In this document: piece after piece, positions 13,901 to 24,437 of the stretch
How positions within the stretch are numbered: the first letter of the stretch is position 1
How the letters are laid out: every line of letters starts with the position of its first letter
Origin: Protula sp. h YS-2021
Lineage: Eukaryota > Annelida > Polychaeta > Sabellida > Serpulidae
Reading direction: 5' to 3'
Length of the DNA stretch: 64,000 bases
NCBI GenBank assembly: GCA_949752745.1
Contig: OX457032.1
Span: 16,656,720-16,720,719, forward strand
Notes under the pieces: generated by a model
What the model was told of the DNA's origin: nothing
Seen by the model: the letters and a program-made list of their open reading frames with translations, nothing else
Databases searched by the model: none
Position numbers and translations under genes: made by a program

Positions 13901-16900
13901 TTGTACACAGGATGTCCAAAAAGAACAAGGCAGGCAAACTGAGATAAGTGGCGATTTCTTGATAAAGTGGTTTTAATCGACGCTATGAGTAATCACGTCT
14001 GTCAAGAACAGAAAGTGTGGAAATTTTATGAATTCCTTACATCGGTCTGCAATCTATTCTTCCTGCCTGTTCGGCATTTAACGCCGCACATCGGCAAATG
14101 ATGGGTCCTCCCTTCCCAACCCACACACACCCAGGTGAAGAACACATTTTCCAATCCACAAGTCAGTTACAATCCGCACTATTTACTGAAAGAAATTAAC
14201 CAAATTTCTTGACCGATATTGAACAGCATGCGCAAAAAGTATACACCTAAAGTAAAATAAAGCGTGAACTTCCCAGCTCTGGGATCATCATACTACCGTA
14301 CACATTCTAGCCGGTTTTTTTTTCTTTTTTTTTTTTTTTGGGGGGGGGGGGGTGGGAGGGGTGAAGAGGGAAGGGGATCGAGTTGATCTTTCTAATTTGT
14401 GCTCGGGGGATACGCGGGGCGGGGGGGTGGTGGGTTGAGAACCTTCACAGTTTGCAAACGCGCCATCCGCAAGTTAAAACACACGAACGCTCACCTCTTT
14501 TCTTTTTGTTTTAACTTATTTATTTTATTTTTTTTTGTTCCAGTTCTTTCTCACAAAGCCTTTATCCCCACTTTAAAGTATAAAAAAATGGGTGTATAGC
14601 TGCTACCAAGGGCTACGAAACTGCGAACGAGTGTAGTATATGGCAGACATAAAGCAGAGGTATGACAGGGGTTAATGTCCGTTTTTCATTGGCCAATCAC
14701 AGGTCACGGTATTCAGATGAAGGAGTGCCGGATCTCCGGGTTTGGTGGGGGGGGGGGGGAGGGGCAGAGAGGATATATTCTTTCTGCGAACAAGATGTTG
14801 TTTTTCAGTTTTCCAGCACAAATAATTTTTTTGCAAATTCTACAAATCAGTCTGTTTTTTTTTTTTTTTTGTTCCTGATTTTACAATGTTATAACTAGGC
14901 ACTACTTTTATCACTTTGTTAGCGGCCATCTTGTAGCAGAGCGGTGGGTTTATCGGGCCACTATTCTTTTCTTAAATAATATACACATAAATGTTAAAAA
15001 CCACCACTCATATCAACTCGATGTCACTCATCGACTCCAAATCGGGTGTCCCAATTTATGAATCAACCCCCAGTAATGGGCGCGTGTCTTAATAGCAAAA
15101 CCACACACTTTTTCAGGCCAGGTGATCGCCATCTTTACAAACAACACCTCCCACACAGATGACTGGTTCTGCTAGAAATGAGTCTTCGTAAAATTAGTCA
15201 TTTCTTTTTTTCTTTTTTTTTTTTTTGTCATATGCTTACTGTTTGAAACTTTCTTCTTCCGTCTTATGATCAGTAACATAAAATGTGATGTGCGCAGCAG
15301 CAAAATAACAGCGATGTCAAAATAGCACACCAATGAATTCACGTGCTACGATTTCTTTTTTTTTTTTCTTCACATACAGAAATGATTTTTTTTTTAAAAC
15401 TTTCATCTGGAATCTTTCATGTTCTTTAACTGTCAGATAATTTCAAGAGCGACCACAGTTGCCTCTCCTGCATGTTCAACAATCGCGTACGACAGCTATT
15501 CCAGTAAACAGACGCCTCTCTCTTTTTTTTTTTTTGGACAAAACGGTTTTTTCTTTTTTTTGCGCTGAAATACAGTAAGTGCAACGAGAAAAAAAGGTTA
15601 TCCTCAATTTTAGAAACAAACTCTCATTCCCTTGACGGATACTGGGCAGGGATATATAGGGGGTGGTTGAAATCCTCTTTAAACTCGTCAATTATAAGCC
15701 ATTTTACCTTTCACTGTGAGGTGAACTCAACATATCTGGAACTGGGATGACTTCAAGTAATGAGTAAACTCCCCATTTTTCTCTTGAGTTTTCAGCGAGC
15801 ACGTCTCCCTCTTTTTTTTTTTTTTTTTGGCGGGGTAGAGGTGGAGTTGGGAGGAGGGGTGTTCACTACTCGTCCGTACAAGCTTTGAAATAAACAGGAC
15901 TTCCTAAATAACAATCTTGACACAGGACGCTTAAGATACTCACATCGTTTAGCCTATTATGCCTAAGATCGAGCACTTTGAGCTTGGTGACGCGGCTTAG
16001 TCCTTCCGGAAGCGTTTGAACTAGATTCTCGTTGAGTGCCAGTTTCTCGAGATTTGAGAGGTAGCCGATTTCATTGGGCAGTGTTACAAGTTTATTCCCA
16101 TACAAGTAGAATTCTTTCAGTTGAAATAACTGTAACAGAATTTAAACTTCGTCATTAATTTGAATTCTTAAATTCATTTAAAATTAATATGAAAAGGCAT
16201 ACACACAGAACACATATACATACATTCGGAATGGTCAATGATGTACACTGGTATAAGGGTATTCTCCTAACATTACTAACACTACGACTCACACTGCAAA
16301 TACACACCGAGCAATTATTGTTATAATTTAGAGACGTTAATCGTTGAAGAAGTCGGACTACAGCGCACTCATTTCTCATGTTACACTTATTCTGGCGAAC
16401 AACGCGAAACCGGAGCGGCCAGTGCTACCGAACTGGACTGTACAGCGCCAGTATACATATTTTGCAGACTTAATGTTCACAACATGGCCACTTTTCCAAC
16501 CGGCTTTCTGCTTTCTACCCCGCCCTGCATTCTGATAAACTCTCATGTTTTTCTTTACATCTGTATTTATAATCAACAGCCAAACAGATGCTGCTACATT
16601 TCCCGCCCACTTTCCAAAACAAAATGTGACCACACCCATGTTCATCCGACAAACGAACTTTTCATGTTTTCGTACACATATGTTTTATACGGGTCTAGGA
16701 CAGAACCCCCCGGGACTAAGCCCCCGAGACCGAATCCCCCGGAACCAAGGTTCGGTCCCGGGGGGGTTTCATCCTGGGGGGGGGGGGGGGGGTTCTGTCC
16801 GGAACCCGTTTTATACTATATTCCCAAAAGTGATTAGAGTAAAACATGTGTTAGCGGACACCTCTACTTAGTGAACACCTTCTAATTTGTGACCACCATA

Positions 16901-19900
16901 TTCTTCGATTTTTCCAACATTTATTACGAATTTGATCCTCTTAAGTGAATACCTACGCACAATGAACATTTTAATGGGTACGGAAGGTGCTCAATTATAA
17001 ACTGGGTTTTACTGTTTTATTTTCTCTCAGTTATATATTTCAAAATAAGACCACACACCCAACTCTACCTTCTCCATACGAGTTCCATGCGCTCCACAAC
17101 CTCCCTCCTCCCCCACCCCCTGGAGTAGTTACAGCAAAACTGACGTGACTTTCCACCTTAAAAAAGGTCATTCGATCAAGCTTTTAACTTGCAGCCGTCT
17201 TATATATTCCCCAACTAACACAGAAAAATCGCTGCCTTTTGATGCACCTTCAACTTGTATTAATTTAATGCATTAAATTGTTTTCCGCTGAATACAACGC
17301 ATGCATCAGAATACTACACGCCGATTAAATAAACATAAATAAATGGTCAACTTACCTCTCTAACTGACGGAGGCAAGACACTTATCTGAAAATAAAGCAA
17401 AGCAAACTTATGATGACGTCATTGAACGCGAATTACCAAGTATATAATCGCTTCCACCGTAGTAATAACAACAGTAACTGTCATCAAAATCCCTGAAAAT
17501 TTAGAAGACCATTCTACAGATGATCCAGTGTCTGATACTTCAGTAACTGGCCTTTTTTCACCAATATTCGTTTAACTACGATCATACACGTAAAATCTAA
17601 CTTGCCATACATCTAATCAACCTATAGGCATCCAACACGAAGTGCAGAGGCCCTGGTGGCGGTTCATGTTACCCTTGAGCTCATAACAACGTCACCATAA
17701 AAAGGCAGCCTGACAGATCACCAATCTAACGGCCAGTCTCTGTTTGGAATTAATCTGAGACCACACGCTGATCAACTTAATTTTATTTACCTGGGATTTG
17801 CTTAGATCCAATCTTGTTTCTCCCGTTTCTTTACACTTGTTAAGCTCCTTAGAGATGTCCTAAAAACACAACAAAGGTTTAACATTAGGAACGTCCTCAA
17901 AATACAACAAAGGTTTAACATTAGGAACGTCCTCAAAACACAACAAAGGTTTAACATTAGGAACGTCCTCAAAACACAACAAAGGTTTAACATTAGGAAC
18001 GTCCTCAGAACACAACAAAGGTTCAACATTAGGAACGTCCTCAGAACACCGCAAAGGGTCAGCAATGTCAATTCCTTTCCATGCGGGGAGTCTACCAACT
18101 CTGAATCATCCAGCAACACAGTGGATTGAAGGACTTGTCACTGAAGAAAGGCACAAGAGTGTACATACATAAACATAAATACGGCTCCACAAATATCACA
18201 CGAGAAGCATGAATATCCCGGTAGACCCCATCAAAAAACACCGATCCTGACCCAATTAACCTAGGAGACGGCCAGTTCCAATAAGAACTGCACCAAGAAA
18301 ATGTTATGGATTAATTATCGGAGACACGCGTTAACAGATCTAAAGATTCTCACAGTTTCATACTCCTCAACATTATTGCAACCTTTACCGCTTGTTCTGT
18401 GCGTGCGAAGCCGTTAACATTTTTTATATGACATTTTTAATGTTTATCTACTTGCAAAAAGTGTGAAACTGCATCCGATGCACCAGGAACTACCCGTGCC
18501 CCCTTTCCCTCGAAAAATAGAACAGCAACAAATTTTCTGTATTTTTTATGCAAGTGCCTAACTGGCCAGATGTACGGCCATGTCTTTAGAATGACACGTC
18601 TTAAGAATGTGCTGTTCATCAGAATCAGCATCTGTCCCCTACAGAACTGTGCTTCCGTGAATTCTACACAAAACTTCACAAATTAAACTGAATTATGGAC
18701 ACTCCGGCCTGAAATTCTTTACTAGACAACTCGTCCCCGGACACAATTTTCGACCAATAACCAGAAAGACTAGATAGGTAACTTCAGGACACGAATAACA
18801 CCGCCAAAAAGTAATGATTCAATTTTGATAATTACACCGTTCAATATCCAAAACTTTCAAACTCAAAACAGGGAAGGGGGTCAGTGTTTTGTGCTGAGTT
18901 AGCTAGAGTACAGTTTCTTGAACAGTCAGGTAAAACGACAATAATCTAAAAAGTTGTCCCCGTCTGAGATGCGACACTTAATGGGTTTACTCACCACTTC
19001 GGGTTTTTTCTTCGAGCTTTTCGTCGACACGGGTTTGGGCGGTTTACCGGGAATGTTCACATATACTCTCTTGGCTGCCCCGGGGTCCCCCTGTGGCAAT
19101 AAGCTGTCCTTTTTCTGCAAAAAAAAAAAAAAGTCATTATAAATACATAATGAAGTCCGGACAATTCCCAAAACGTTTTTTTTTTCCAAACAAATGAAAC
19201 AATATATATATAATCTGATATGCTTCACTGAATCAGTGATTGCTGACAGATAGATATTATGTTTTATCAATATGTGCTTTAATGAAATAATATCCGGTGT
19301 CTACATTAAAACTAAAGAACATCGATATCTTGAATCTTCATTTTTTTTTTAAATTTTGTTTGTTACTAAAACTAATTGCAGAAGGAAGTGAATAACAAGC
19401 CATATGGATTATTGGTTTAAAATTGTTGTATATCCTCATTTGCCAGAAATTTCAGTGCTGTCAAATTTATGAGACTGAGATGTTCACATCAATGAAATAG
19501 GAACAATATGGCAAAAAATGAGACCAAGCGGCGAAGTTATACATCATTCTTCGTTTGACGAGGAACTTCCACCCGCTCGACGGATCGAGGTAAGCAATTG
19601 GGCGGGGGAGGGGTGCCCTTATTAAAACAATTATTTTTATTAAAAAAAACATCAGAATAAAAAAAGCTGGTTTTTCTCTTTCCGGTGATAAAAAATTTCC
19701 CTACTTTTTTCTGAGGATAAAATGTTCCGTCGGTTTATCCAACCATTATCAGTACTCCCCTGTTTGCCAGTAACAAAAAACATGCTTTAATGATCATGCA
19801 AATTCTGTGTCGTAAACAAGTTGAACATGCAGAAATAAATACTTAAATAAAACACGAAATAGACTAACTTTAGGTTCCTTGTGTTCCTTAGGCTGCAGGG

Positions 19901-20150
19901 ACAAATCGCTGACGCCCGCCCCTAACTCCTCGGCGGCGTCTGGGGTTGAAAACCCGCCCTTCGCTCCCTCAAATCCCGGTGATCCAGGCGATCCTGACAT
20001 TGTGTCGTATAATCCAGGTGCAGTGGTGATGCCGTATCCTGCCAGCGGGGCGCTCTGGGCCCCCGTGTAATCTGCCAAGCGCGCCGCGGTGCTACTACTT
20101 TGTGATGTATTCTTATCCTTACTGCTTTTACCACTATGTTTTCTTATCAT
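4870..20150 (-). CDS. SHOC2: SHOC2 leucine-rich repeat scaffold, exons 1-10 (3' part outside window)
   Basis: SHOC2 is the leucine-rich repeat scaffold that joins MRAS and the PP1 catalytic subunit into a phosphatase complex, which removes an inhibitory phosphate from RAF and promotes ERK signalling. Ten minus-strand exons were built from splice sites: 20150-19869, 19114-18995, 17859-17791, 17385-17356, 16129-15944, 7223-7128, 6671-6551, 6102-5994, 5650-5557 and 4974-4870. All phases agree and the sum is 1,212 nt (404 codons). The first ~140 residues are a low-complexity basic tail; from exon 3 on the residues track human SHOC2 repeat by repeat (for example [30 protein letters not shown]). 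The remaining C-terminal repeats were not found between 1 and 4,869, so the gene should continue to the left. Start choice: ATG at 20150, three bases after an acceptor-like TTTTGTTAG, suggesting an upstream 5'UTR exon. Identification is very secure. Confidence 0.95.
5557..5650 (-). CDS. SHOC2: SHOC2 exon 9 (leucine-rich repeats)
   Basis: 94 nt, phase 2 to phase 0. It encodes [14 protein letters not shown] and then EGNNISQLP. It matches human RYNRLSAIPRSLAKC and ENNNISTLP. Acceptor CCTTTCAG, donor GTAAGT. Confidence 0.94.
5994..6102 (-). CDS. SHOC2: SHOC2 exon 8 (leucine-rich repeats)
   Basis: 109 nt, phase 1 to phase 2, encoding [20 protein letters not shown] and then [15 protein letters not shown]. 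Acceptor TGTTTTCAG, donor GTGAGT. The human equivalent is [20 protein letters not shown]. Confidence 0.95.
6551..6671 (-). CDS. SHOC2: SHOC2 exon 7 (leucine-rich repeats)
   Basis: 121 nt, phase 0 to phase 1. It encodes [20 protein letters not shown] followed by [13 protein letters not shown], nearly identical in pattern to human SHOC2. Acceptor TTGTTTCAG, donor GTACGT. Confidence 0.96.
7128..7223 (-). CDS. SHOC2: SHOC2 exon 6 (leucine-rich repeat)
   Basis: Thirty-two codons, phase 0, beginning [20 protein letters not shown] and ending DDIRHLK. It matches the human [20 protein letters not shown] segment. Acceptor GTTGCAG, donor GTTAGT. It lies left of the duplicated segment, so it exists only once in the window. 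Confidence 0.96.
7410..7815. repeat. Minisatellite in SHOC2 intron 6-5 region, ~66-bp unit with 33-bp half-units
   Basis: The phrase TAATACTGACCACAGGG recurs about ten times at roughly 33-bp spacing, alternately followed by AACAGATAATCGGG and CATATTTATCCTGTTG, giving a higher-order unit near 66 bp. It lies in intron 5 of SHOC2, about 190 bp upstream (in gene direction) of exon 6 and outside the duplicated segment. Confidence 0.88.
7816..9344. other. Intron 5 of SHOC2, unique part left of the duplication
   Basis: AT-rich non-coding sequence with no recognisable exon, repeat family or RNA gene. The duplicated segment begins at its right edge. Confidence 0.6.
9666..9914. mobile_element. 249-bp inverted-repeat (MITE-like) element, unit 1 copy
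   Basis: The left end GAACGGCGCGATAAATCCGG continues to CATTACGGTAAACTAACTTCC; the right end is its near-perfect complement reading toward CGCGCCGTTCTCTC. The terminal inverted repeats are about 42 bp and the interior codes for nothing. It is also in unit 2, so it was inserted before the duplication. No clear target duplication was found. Confidence 0.75.
11180..11395. repeat. ~96-bp tandem repeat, 2+ units (single unit in unit 2)
   Basis: ACCTGATACGGACTGTGATG, a poly-G run, GCAGGGGCTGGTAAAGCTGC and ACGGGAGACGGGGAAC recur in the same order twice, with a partial third. Unit 2 (43,520-43,665) has essentially one decayed unit with no long G run, so the array expanded in unit 1 or contracted in unit 2. 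Confidence 0.8.
15944..16129 (-). CDS. SHOC2: SHOC2 exon 5 (leucine-rich repeats)
   Basis: Sixty-two codons with repeats carrying the LxxLxLxxN signature, including [20 protein letters not shown] and [13 protein letters not shown]. Acceptor TGTTACAG, donor GTGAGT. It is the last exon present in both duplication units. The following intron is 8.7 kb and holds the left duplication breakpoint. Confidence 0.96.
16691..16807. mobile_element. 117-bp G/C-rich inverted-repeat element with 9-bp target duplication
   Basis: The sequence is flanked by the direct repeat GTTTTATAC (16,682-16,690 and 16,808-16,816). Its ends are inverted repeats (GGGTCTAGGACAGAACC and GGTTCTGTCCGGAACCC). The homologous site in unit 2 (about 48,288-48,297) has GTTTTATAC once and no insert, an empty site. 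The interior contains further small palindromes and a G run of about 16. It sits in SHOC2 intron 4. A 9-bp target duplication is typical of Mutator-like elements and also occurs for some others, so the superfamily is uncertain. Confidence 0.85.
16838..17014. mobile_element. Probable pogo/Tc1-like MITE, unit 1 copy
   Basis: The left end AGTAAAACATGTGTTAGCGG and the right end TATAAACTGGGTTTTACTG are imperfect inverted repeats, with the recurrent AGTGAACACC and GTGAATACC phrases typical of short pogo-like elements. It has a copy in unit 2. There is no coding sequence. The family assignment rests on recognition only. Confidence 0.45.
17356..17385 (-). CDS. SHOC2: SHOC2 exon 4 (10-codon micro-exon)
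   Basis: A 30-nt exon encoding [10 protein letters not shown], matching the IHILPSSIKE part of human repeat 1. Acceptor TTTTCAG, donor GTAAGT. Its size is a multiple of three and it joins exons 3 and 5 in phase. It is base-identical in unit 2. Confidence 0.92.
17791..17859 (-). CDS. SHOC2: SHOC2 exon 3 (entry to the repeat domain)
   Basis: Twenty-three codons, phase 0 at both ends: [20 protein letters not shown] and then KSQ. The ELNKC core and the RLDLSK motif match the segment just before repeat 1 in human SHOC2. The acceptor is GTTTTTAG and the donor GTAAAT. A 36-bp minisatellite begins within a few bases of the acceptor on its intron side. Confidence 0.93.
17862..18056. repeat. 36-bp minisatellite beside the SHOC2 exon 3 acceptor
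   Basis: The unit AACAAAGGTTTAACATTAGG plus AACGTCCTCAAAACAC recurs five times with a degenerate sixth. On the gene strand each unit contains TGTTTTGAG followed by GAC, resembling the real acceptor TGTTTTTAG followed by GACATC. Unit 2 has one unit (49,365-49,400) and then degenerate sequence. The open frames across the array follow from its period of 36. Confidence 0.93.
18335..18685. other. ~340-bp block present only in unit 1 (SHOC2 intron 2)
   Basis: Between GCGTTAACAG and ATTAAACTGAATT unit 1 has about 340 bp, while unit 2 (49,680-49,715) has about 20 unrelated bases. I saw no clear terminal repeats, so it may be a deletion in unit 2 as easily as an insertion here. Confidence 0.6.
18995..19114 (-). 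CDS. SHOC2: SHOC2 exon 2 (basic N-terminal segment)
   Basis: Forty codons, phase 0 at both ends, with acceptor TTTTGCAG and donor GTGAGT. It encodes [10 protein letters not shown] at the start and SSKKKPEV at the end. The segment KRVYV lies about where human SHOC2 carries its PP1-docking motif, but the final aromatic residue of a canonical RVxF is absent, so docking through it is only a guess. The copy in unit 2 differs at one base. Confidence 0.88.
19869..20150 (-). CDS. SHOC2: SHOC2 exon 1 (start codon, disordered N-terminus)
   Basis: This exon encodes 94 residues beginning [14 protein letters not shown] and ending KEHKEPK, followed by the donor GTTAGT at 19868. It is rich in Gly, Ser, Ala and Pro, with no repeat units. 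The N-terminal tail of SHOC2 is poorly conserved in sequence, so this exon is assigned by its position, phase and splice sites. Its ATG is changed to ATA in the unit 2 copy. Confidence 0.85.
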
Positions 20151-23100
20151 CTTCTAACAAAACCAAACCAAGAGCGTTTTCCACTTTGCCCAGTCATTTG
20201 TCAAGTTTTTAAGTGTACTGTGCATGAAATACTGGTTATCCAATATGTATATCTATCGGTACCTTTTTATACGACTTATACACAACAAGATTTCGACTTC
20301 TCCACTTTCGTTTTGCGACGCTAGTTCGTTTCTATATTTAGTACAAAACGTTCGAAGAACATGTCACAATATTCGTGTCCCAGATCAAAATGAACCTCTG
20401 TGGGAAAGCCCTCCTTTCCTTAAAGTAACCTGCAAAAGAATGGACACAAAAATTCTAAAACGCCTCCTGACCTGCCTTTGGTTAACACAGATGTATCATA
20501 CGAGATTGCTATGACAGTAGACCACACAATTTTTGCCGTAAAAGGTGAATTCGTGATGTTTACCAGTTATGTGGTTTACTTAGCTTCAATGACTATCAGA
20601 TACGAATACACCATACGAACTCTGAAATAAAAGAACACCAGTCGCCCACGTCAACGCCTGTCCTTACACTCGCGAACTCCAGTTCATATTTTTTATACAC
20701 ACAATGCATAACACAGACTTTTTTCCTTGTTTCAACAAAGGTTGAAACTAAGTTATTGTTATTTTGCGTTTGCAGCCAACCTCTTTAAACAGCCAATTAT
20801 TGATGCATTAAACCCTCTTTATAACGTGCACCTTTCGGACCGGCTAGAATGTCCATTGCACGGAGATGTTCATCAAAGAGCGGCGAATTTCATTATGAAA
20901 ATAAGAAATAGTATTTACTTATTAGAGTTTGCTCACTTAAGTTGATTAATAATGTGGTTTTACTGCACTTTGTATTCGGTTTTTGCTTTTCAGAAAAAAT
21001 CTGGGCATCCCGTTATCTAATTTAGGGAGCAACATCACTGAGCACTACTGACTCTGACTAGCTTTTTATCCAGTCGAGAATATTTTCACCAGATAGCAGT
21101 GTTTTCCTCTCACCCACTTCCCCTCAATGCCGCCTGTCTCGACATTTCGTTCATACACAGGCTGAGAATACCCCCTCTCTATTCTCTATGAAATGGTTCA
21201 AACTGTATACCTCAACGACCTGGGCCTTCTCCAAGGCATTTCGAGACAAACGAGTAAGGTTGCACTACACCTAAAAGCCGGACTCACAATGGGCAAATCT
21301 TGTATGCCACCCCTGAACTTTGGACACTTGATCAAATACATTATATTCAGTAACAATATCCGATGACGAATACAGTTCATTTCACGTTAGAACAACACAG
21401 CTTTTTAGCCAAAATTGTAAATCCTCAATGTGGTGGCGTTAATATATCAACGTTCATTTCTTGCAACTATTAGTCACCTAGTTATGATATAAACCTGTAC
21501 ACCTGGAGCATGACGCCTCCCAGACAAGGGAAAAACTTCCAATTTCGGTTTGGATAATACACCCATACAGTACGCCTGAATTTTTTTCTGCTGGGGGCAC
21601 ACGTACACTTCCTCCAGACGACAAAGGCACGACATAATCGGGAAAAAGAGAGAATATGCCAAAGCGCAGGTCTTGCCATGAAATGACAAATACTAAAGCA
21701 CAATAAATATACGTAAAATCATGTTTTGGGCGTTCTAAACAAAAAAAAAAAAGGTTTTTGCTACCATAGCACTTAACATCCACCAGTTTTTTGGTGGTTT
21801 TTTATGAGATCTTTAATGTTCACAAAATTGTGAGTGTGTTGTCGCTTTGCATGGTGGATGTATGAGAGTTTAGACACATGTCACTGACTTGCATGATTAT
21901 TTTTATCAGCCGGATAATTTTTATTTATTAGCCGGAATTTCTTACTTCACATCTACATCGCCACTTAATATCAAAATGAAAATCGTTAACTCTGAGATGG
22001 CAGAGCAATAATGCACAAAAAGTTGCTTGTTTTGTTTCAAAACATAAGGCGGGAAATGTTAATGAAATGTAAACCGAACATTATTTTACAGTGCACCACA
22101 GCAGTCGCGCAAGTCCAAGCTATCTGCAGTCATATACAAAAATAGGTAAGATGTCACTTTTGGGTCATGGCGAAGATACAGGCATAGGCTACGAAGTCCT
22201 ACGTTAAAAGACCGGTTTGTTTCGCAATAGCGCAACCGCAATGGGTTGATTCAAGTGAGGGGGGGGGGGGGGGTGTATTCTCTTGTTACTGTTAGGATTA
22301 CACACGGTTCATAGAACTTCTAGTCTTTCAAGCAATTTTTGGATTTCTTAAGCTACTCGTAGACAGATTAGGTCGGATGCATAAAACCAATGGAGGTAGG
22401 GGTTTGATAAGCCTAACCAAGGTCCCGTGCTTCTCGGTAATCTCATCGGTGTCAACCAGTCAAAGAAGGTATTTAAATCGGTTAACTGCGCAAGTACTCT
22501 AGATCAACTGGGCAAAATTTGAACACTTTATAAACAAAAATATAGCGACAATCAACCACTGTCCACGGGCAACTAACAGCCAATGACTAATAAATATAAA
22601 ATAAATAATAAATTCTTACAGTATTTTTGTTCCGGCTGGTTACTAAATCGATACACTTGCAAGATACCAAATTGACCTCACTGGATTCTGAAAGTCATAT
22701 TTCGCTTATTTAGAGCTATCTGCCACGTAGCTCCAAGAAGCGGCTGACTACTTTGGAACAAAAATATTTAAAGCTGCTGACAACTATCTGCTACTTAGTT
22801 CCAGTGGACCATTTTTGTCTAGCTGGGAAGGAAGCAAGACTCATCTCGTAGGACTACGAGTATCTGCTAAAAAAAAGCGCTGTCGATGTGAGCGAAATTA
22901 AGTGTTCTGCGGATAGCCCAATGAACTTAAAAATCTGTCCCATCAGATTCAGCTCTACCGATATGTTTTGTCTAAACTTTGAAATAAACCGCAACAAATA
23001 AAGACAGTTTTTTTTTTAGAAATCACTAAAGAACTTCGGCCACCATAAACTAGGAAATTCATGCGATGTAAACAAAGTGGAGTACAGAATTGCACAGTCG

Positions 23101-24259
23101 ATGCAGCAGAAATTAAAGGAAAATATACGAACCAGTTATTCTACGCACTCCCTTTGTTGTTTATAAATACGTCAAACACCGAATATTACGGAAATTTCAG
23201 AAATGTGCGTGAAATCACTAAATATATGAACTGCTGCTCATACTTCCAGGATTTGACACATTGCGCAAAGAACCTGCGCAGTGGTTTGTGGCCCCTGGAC
23301 ATGACGTAACATAAATTTGTTCATGAAACTTATTCGTGCATATGATATAAAGACATTGTATTAAACATTTAACAAAACTAAGTTTTTTTTCTTTTTGGAA
23401 TATATAAAAAAACATTCCTTACCCTTTTGGTATTTAAGTAAACTCCATGCAAGGATTTGATGAGATATCCCGAAAACTTCAATTTAATCTCTCCAAGTTG
23501 GGCAAATGCTAGAGCAAATACATGGACTAAACATTTGTAATGTATTCTGCTCTTAAATTACCTTTCTGCTTTATGTGTCTAAAACAAAGGGCCGATAAAG
23601 TTTTAAAAATATAAGCCAACAATTCACATAAATAATTTTCCAAAATCTTAGAGTGAAGCATAAATTATTTTGTATTTCGGTAGCATTTTGGTGGTATTTT
23701 TATTTGTTTCACATAGAAGGAATTCCTCATTTCATGTTGCAAAAGATGAGGTTTGTGAGAGTAACTGAAAACTAGGAGATCTAAGTCATTGATATTGACT
23801 AATAACTGGTAATTTTCAAGAAGAATGAGCAATTGGGCTTAAGGGGTACGTTTGATAAATTGACTTCGTTTTCGGATTCAACCTACTATAGGTCGGTACA
23901 TAATGGTACTCAGTAATCTGATCTTTAACCTTCACTTGTTAGGGCATAAAACAGTGTAAAATTTGATATGAAATTTGGTAGGATAAGGAAAGAAGCCCTT
24001 TTTTAGAAGATCATCTTATAAAGACATTCGAACGATGCTTAAATGCGTTTAGAGTTTCAGTTGATTGGAATATGATTCCAATGTGGTTTCATGGCGAAAT
24101 TAAAAATACTCAGATTTTTTCCAGACAATGTCCCCAGTACTACTTGATTGATAAAATTTATGTTTAATTAAGATATTCTCCAACATATTTAGATTTGATG
24201 TTTCGAAGTTTAAATTTTGGATCCATGTTTCTACTGTGAAGGCAATATCTCTGGAACTA
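20151..24259. other. Region upstream of SHOC2, no gene recognised
   Basis: This region should hold the promoter and any 5'UTR exon of SHOC2, but I cannot place either from sequence alone. About 630 bp (20,351-20,980) is missing from unit 2, where GTACAAAACG is followed directly by GTTTTTGC. A G run at 22,259-22,273 is replaced by mixed sequence in unit 2. Open frames are not conserved between units. Confidence 0.5.
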
Positions 24260-24264
24260 CTTAA
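24260..24264. repeat. Target-site duplication, left copy (CTTAA)
   Basis: CTTAA directly precedes the first LTR and recurs directly after the last LTR at 29,767-29,771. A 5-bp duplication is normal for Ty3/gypsy integration and shows that all three LTRs entered as one insertion. Confidence 0.85.
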
Positions 24265-24423
24265 TGTAATATTTTTGATAGTGTTACAACTATCCACCCT
24301 TGGGTATTGTTAACTGAATATGTTCTATCTGATCATGTGACCATGTGACGTAATAACCAGAATGGCTTAGATGTAAATAAAGGTTTCAACATAAAACTAG
24401 TCGCATCATTCAATATCACAACA
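24265..24423 (+). repeat. LTR1, 159 bp
   Basis: It begins TGTAATATT and ends CACAACA, with the usual TG...CA termini. It shares nearly all bases with LTR2, including TTACAACTATCCACCCTTGG and GTCGCATCATTCAATATCAC. The GTAAATAAAGG stretch includes AATAAA, a possible polyadenylation signal. Confidence 0.92.
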
Positions 24424-24437
24424 TGGTGGCAGCGATG
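24424..24437 (+). other. Primer binding site, tRNA-Leu type (first)
   Basis: TGGTGGCAGCGATG directly follows LTR1. The first 11 bases are complementary to the CCA-tailed 3' end of an animal tRNA-Leu. One base differs from the second site at 25,055. Confidence 0.85.

Larger units (their letters stand above)
9345..15943. other. Intron 5 of SHOC2, duplicated part
   Basis: No exon was recognised. Open frames here are not kept in the unit 2 copy (frame breaks, different starts). The content is a 249-bp inverted-repeat element, a ~96-bp tandem repeat, and numerous long G, C and T runs that are shorter or interrupted in unit 2. Two blocks present here are missing from unit 2: about 10,338-10,462 and about 11,845-12,195. 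Confidence 0.6.

Noticed and set aside
17802..18119. Open frame with repeated [12 protein letters not shown] units
   Set aside because: It is the 36-bp minisatellite translated; the period is a multiple of three. Only the 69-nt exon 3 inside it is real.
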